A stretch of 64,000 bases of DNA from Trichobilharzia szidati. Its lineage: Eukaryota; Platyhelminthes; Trematoda; Strigeidida; Schistosomatidae. Numbering within the stretch: the stretch's first letter is position 1; each line of letters opens with the position of its first letter. Positions 63,198-64,000 of this stretch are shown here, piece after piece. Made by a program: the position numbers and the translations under genes. The notes below the pieces were generated by a model. That model saw nothing but the letters and a program-made list of their open reading frames with translations, was not told where the DNA came from and searched no databases. The DNA is taken from assembly GCA_944472155.2 (NCBI GenBank), contig OX235275.1, positions 30,060,865 to 30,124,864 of the forward strand, read 5' to 3'.

Positions 63198-64000
63198 TTA
63201 TTATTATTTATTTATTTAAACGCAGAAAAACTTGGTACAATATGGCACCAAGAAAGATGCGCCACACAATAATAATAAAACAACATAGAATAAAAGTAAA
63301 AATATAAGTAGAAAACGGATAAAGAACTTCATCAGGAAGGAAAACAGTCATGTTTAACAAGTTCAAACAGTATTCGTTAACTATCATCAGGAAGGGAAGA
63401 ATGAAGGAAATTGCAACACGTTCGCCACTGATTGCGATTCTTGGCCATATCCGATAACGTTTTGAGCCATCGAATTGAGCTATCTCGCGGACACCAACCA
63501 GCGAGTCGTGACGCACCAACTGATGTTAATCTAGCACAAATATCCCTCACTCCACGACATCACGTCATTGAATGACCACCCCTCCGCCTTTTCCATCCCG
63601 TCCCAGGGCTAGCGAACACAGACCTGTACGGAAGCCTCTAGGATGACATTCGCAGCACATGTCCAAGCCATCGGAGCCGGTGTTTCAAGATGACGACACT
63701 CAGTGAATGGTGATCTCCACTGTGTTCAAACACACGCCACCGAACCTCAGAATTACTCACGCGATGATGCCATCGAACGCAAGCAATCCTGTGGAGACAG
63801 CAATGACTGAACACGCAGAGTCGCCGCACATCCTCAGCTCGAAGAGGCCAGGTTTCACAGGCGTAGAGCAAGACAGCCCACACCGAAGCATTGTATACCG
63901 ATCCTTTGATAGTCAGGCTATCGTCGCGACGCGCGAGAGTGGCTCAAGTTGATGTATGCCACCCTAGCCTTCATTATATGGTTGAAAATCTCATCCGTCA
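63198..64000 (-). mobile_element. RTE-type LINE 3' half, second family (continues beyond the window)
   Basis: Right to left from the window edge: RRDDSLTIKGSVYNASVW, AVLLYACETWPLRAEDVRRL, CVFSHCCLHRIACVRWHHRV, SNSEVRWRVFEHSGDHHSLS, ILKHRLRWLGHVLRMSS, then after a frameshift a tail ending with AATAAATAATAATAAA near 63198. The order VLLYGCETWPLRAED-RRL, VFDHRCLR-IA and LRWLGHVLRM is the classic C-terminal region of a second RTE-type family, distinct from the KWRWIGHTLR type elsewhere in the window. Confidence 0.85.

Noticed and set aside
1..64000. CRISPR array, bacterial operon or phage region
   Set aside because: No regularly spaced repeats with unique spacers, no ribosome-binding-site-led gene runs, and all recognisable proteins belong to eukaryotic mobile elements.

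Overview
The window looks like repeat-dense nuclear DNA of a schistosomatid flatworm (blood fluke). The evidence is AT-rich eukaryotic sequence and the repeats present: Penelope-like elements (PLEs) with GIY-YIG endonucleases, CR1-type and RTE-type LINEs, Merlin DNA transposons, a Gypsy-type LTR element, and tRNA-headed short retroposons carrying hammerhead ribozymes like those of schistosome Sm-alpha repeats. The species cannot be named from this sequence. No intact protein-coding gene, operon, functional tRNA or CRISPR array was found. Two short open stretches near 2.2-3.0 kb may be exons of a host gene. A decayed 5' end of 18S rRNA lies at 55.97-56.35 kb.

Layout. 0-9 kb: a LINE remnant, a PLE tail with possible host exons, a solo LTR, long unannotated DNA, an RTE remnant and Merlin copy 1. 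9-17 kb: PLEs, including one inserted in the inverted tail of another. 17-24 kb: a hammerhead SINE pair, an RTE 3' end, a GC-rich module, tRNA SINEs, a PLE-C copy and a PLE with inverted tails. 24-35 kb: PLE blocks (the most complete reverse transcriptases are at 26.1-27.5 and 33.4-34.5 kb), CR1, RTE and Merlin copy 2. 35-42 kb: SINE palindromes, CR1 pieces and a deleted Gypsy element. 42-55 kb: PLE copies with inverted tails, tRNA SINEs, and a SINE pair inserted in a PLE. 55-64 kb: rRNA pseudogene, CR1 3' ends, an inverted hammerhead-SINE dimer and an RTE 3' half.

Three PLE groups are named here for convenience. PLE-A has the signature CIYQF-C-CG-YIGR and a C-terminus like LCVQKK...PL-LPW. 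PLE-B has NCMNC-HYIGQSG and QFDWDNV. PLE-C has NYIGQTS. The LINEs are CR1-type and RTE-type. The tRNA-headed elements are HHR-SINE1 (Sm-alpha-like), HHR-SINE2, SINE-C and SINE-D.

The main observation is a shared architecture. Hammerhead or hammerhead-like folds lie at the 3' ends of PLE copies and inside two short retroposon families. Both PLEs and short retroposons occur as head-to-head inverted units. In five cases one inverted unit is enclosed by a single 12-14 bp target-site duplication. This fits, but does not prove, short hammerhead retroposons (retrozymes) being moved by PLE machinery that produces inverted, 5'-truncated insertions.
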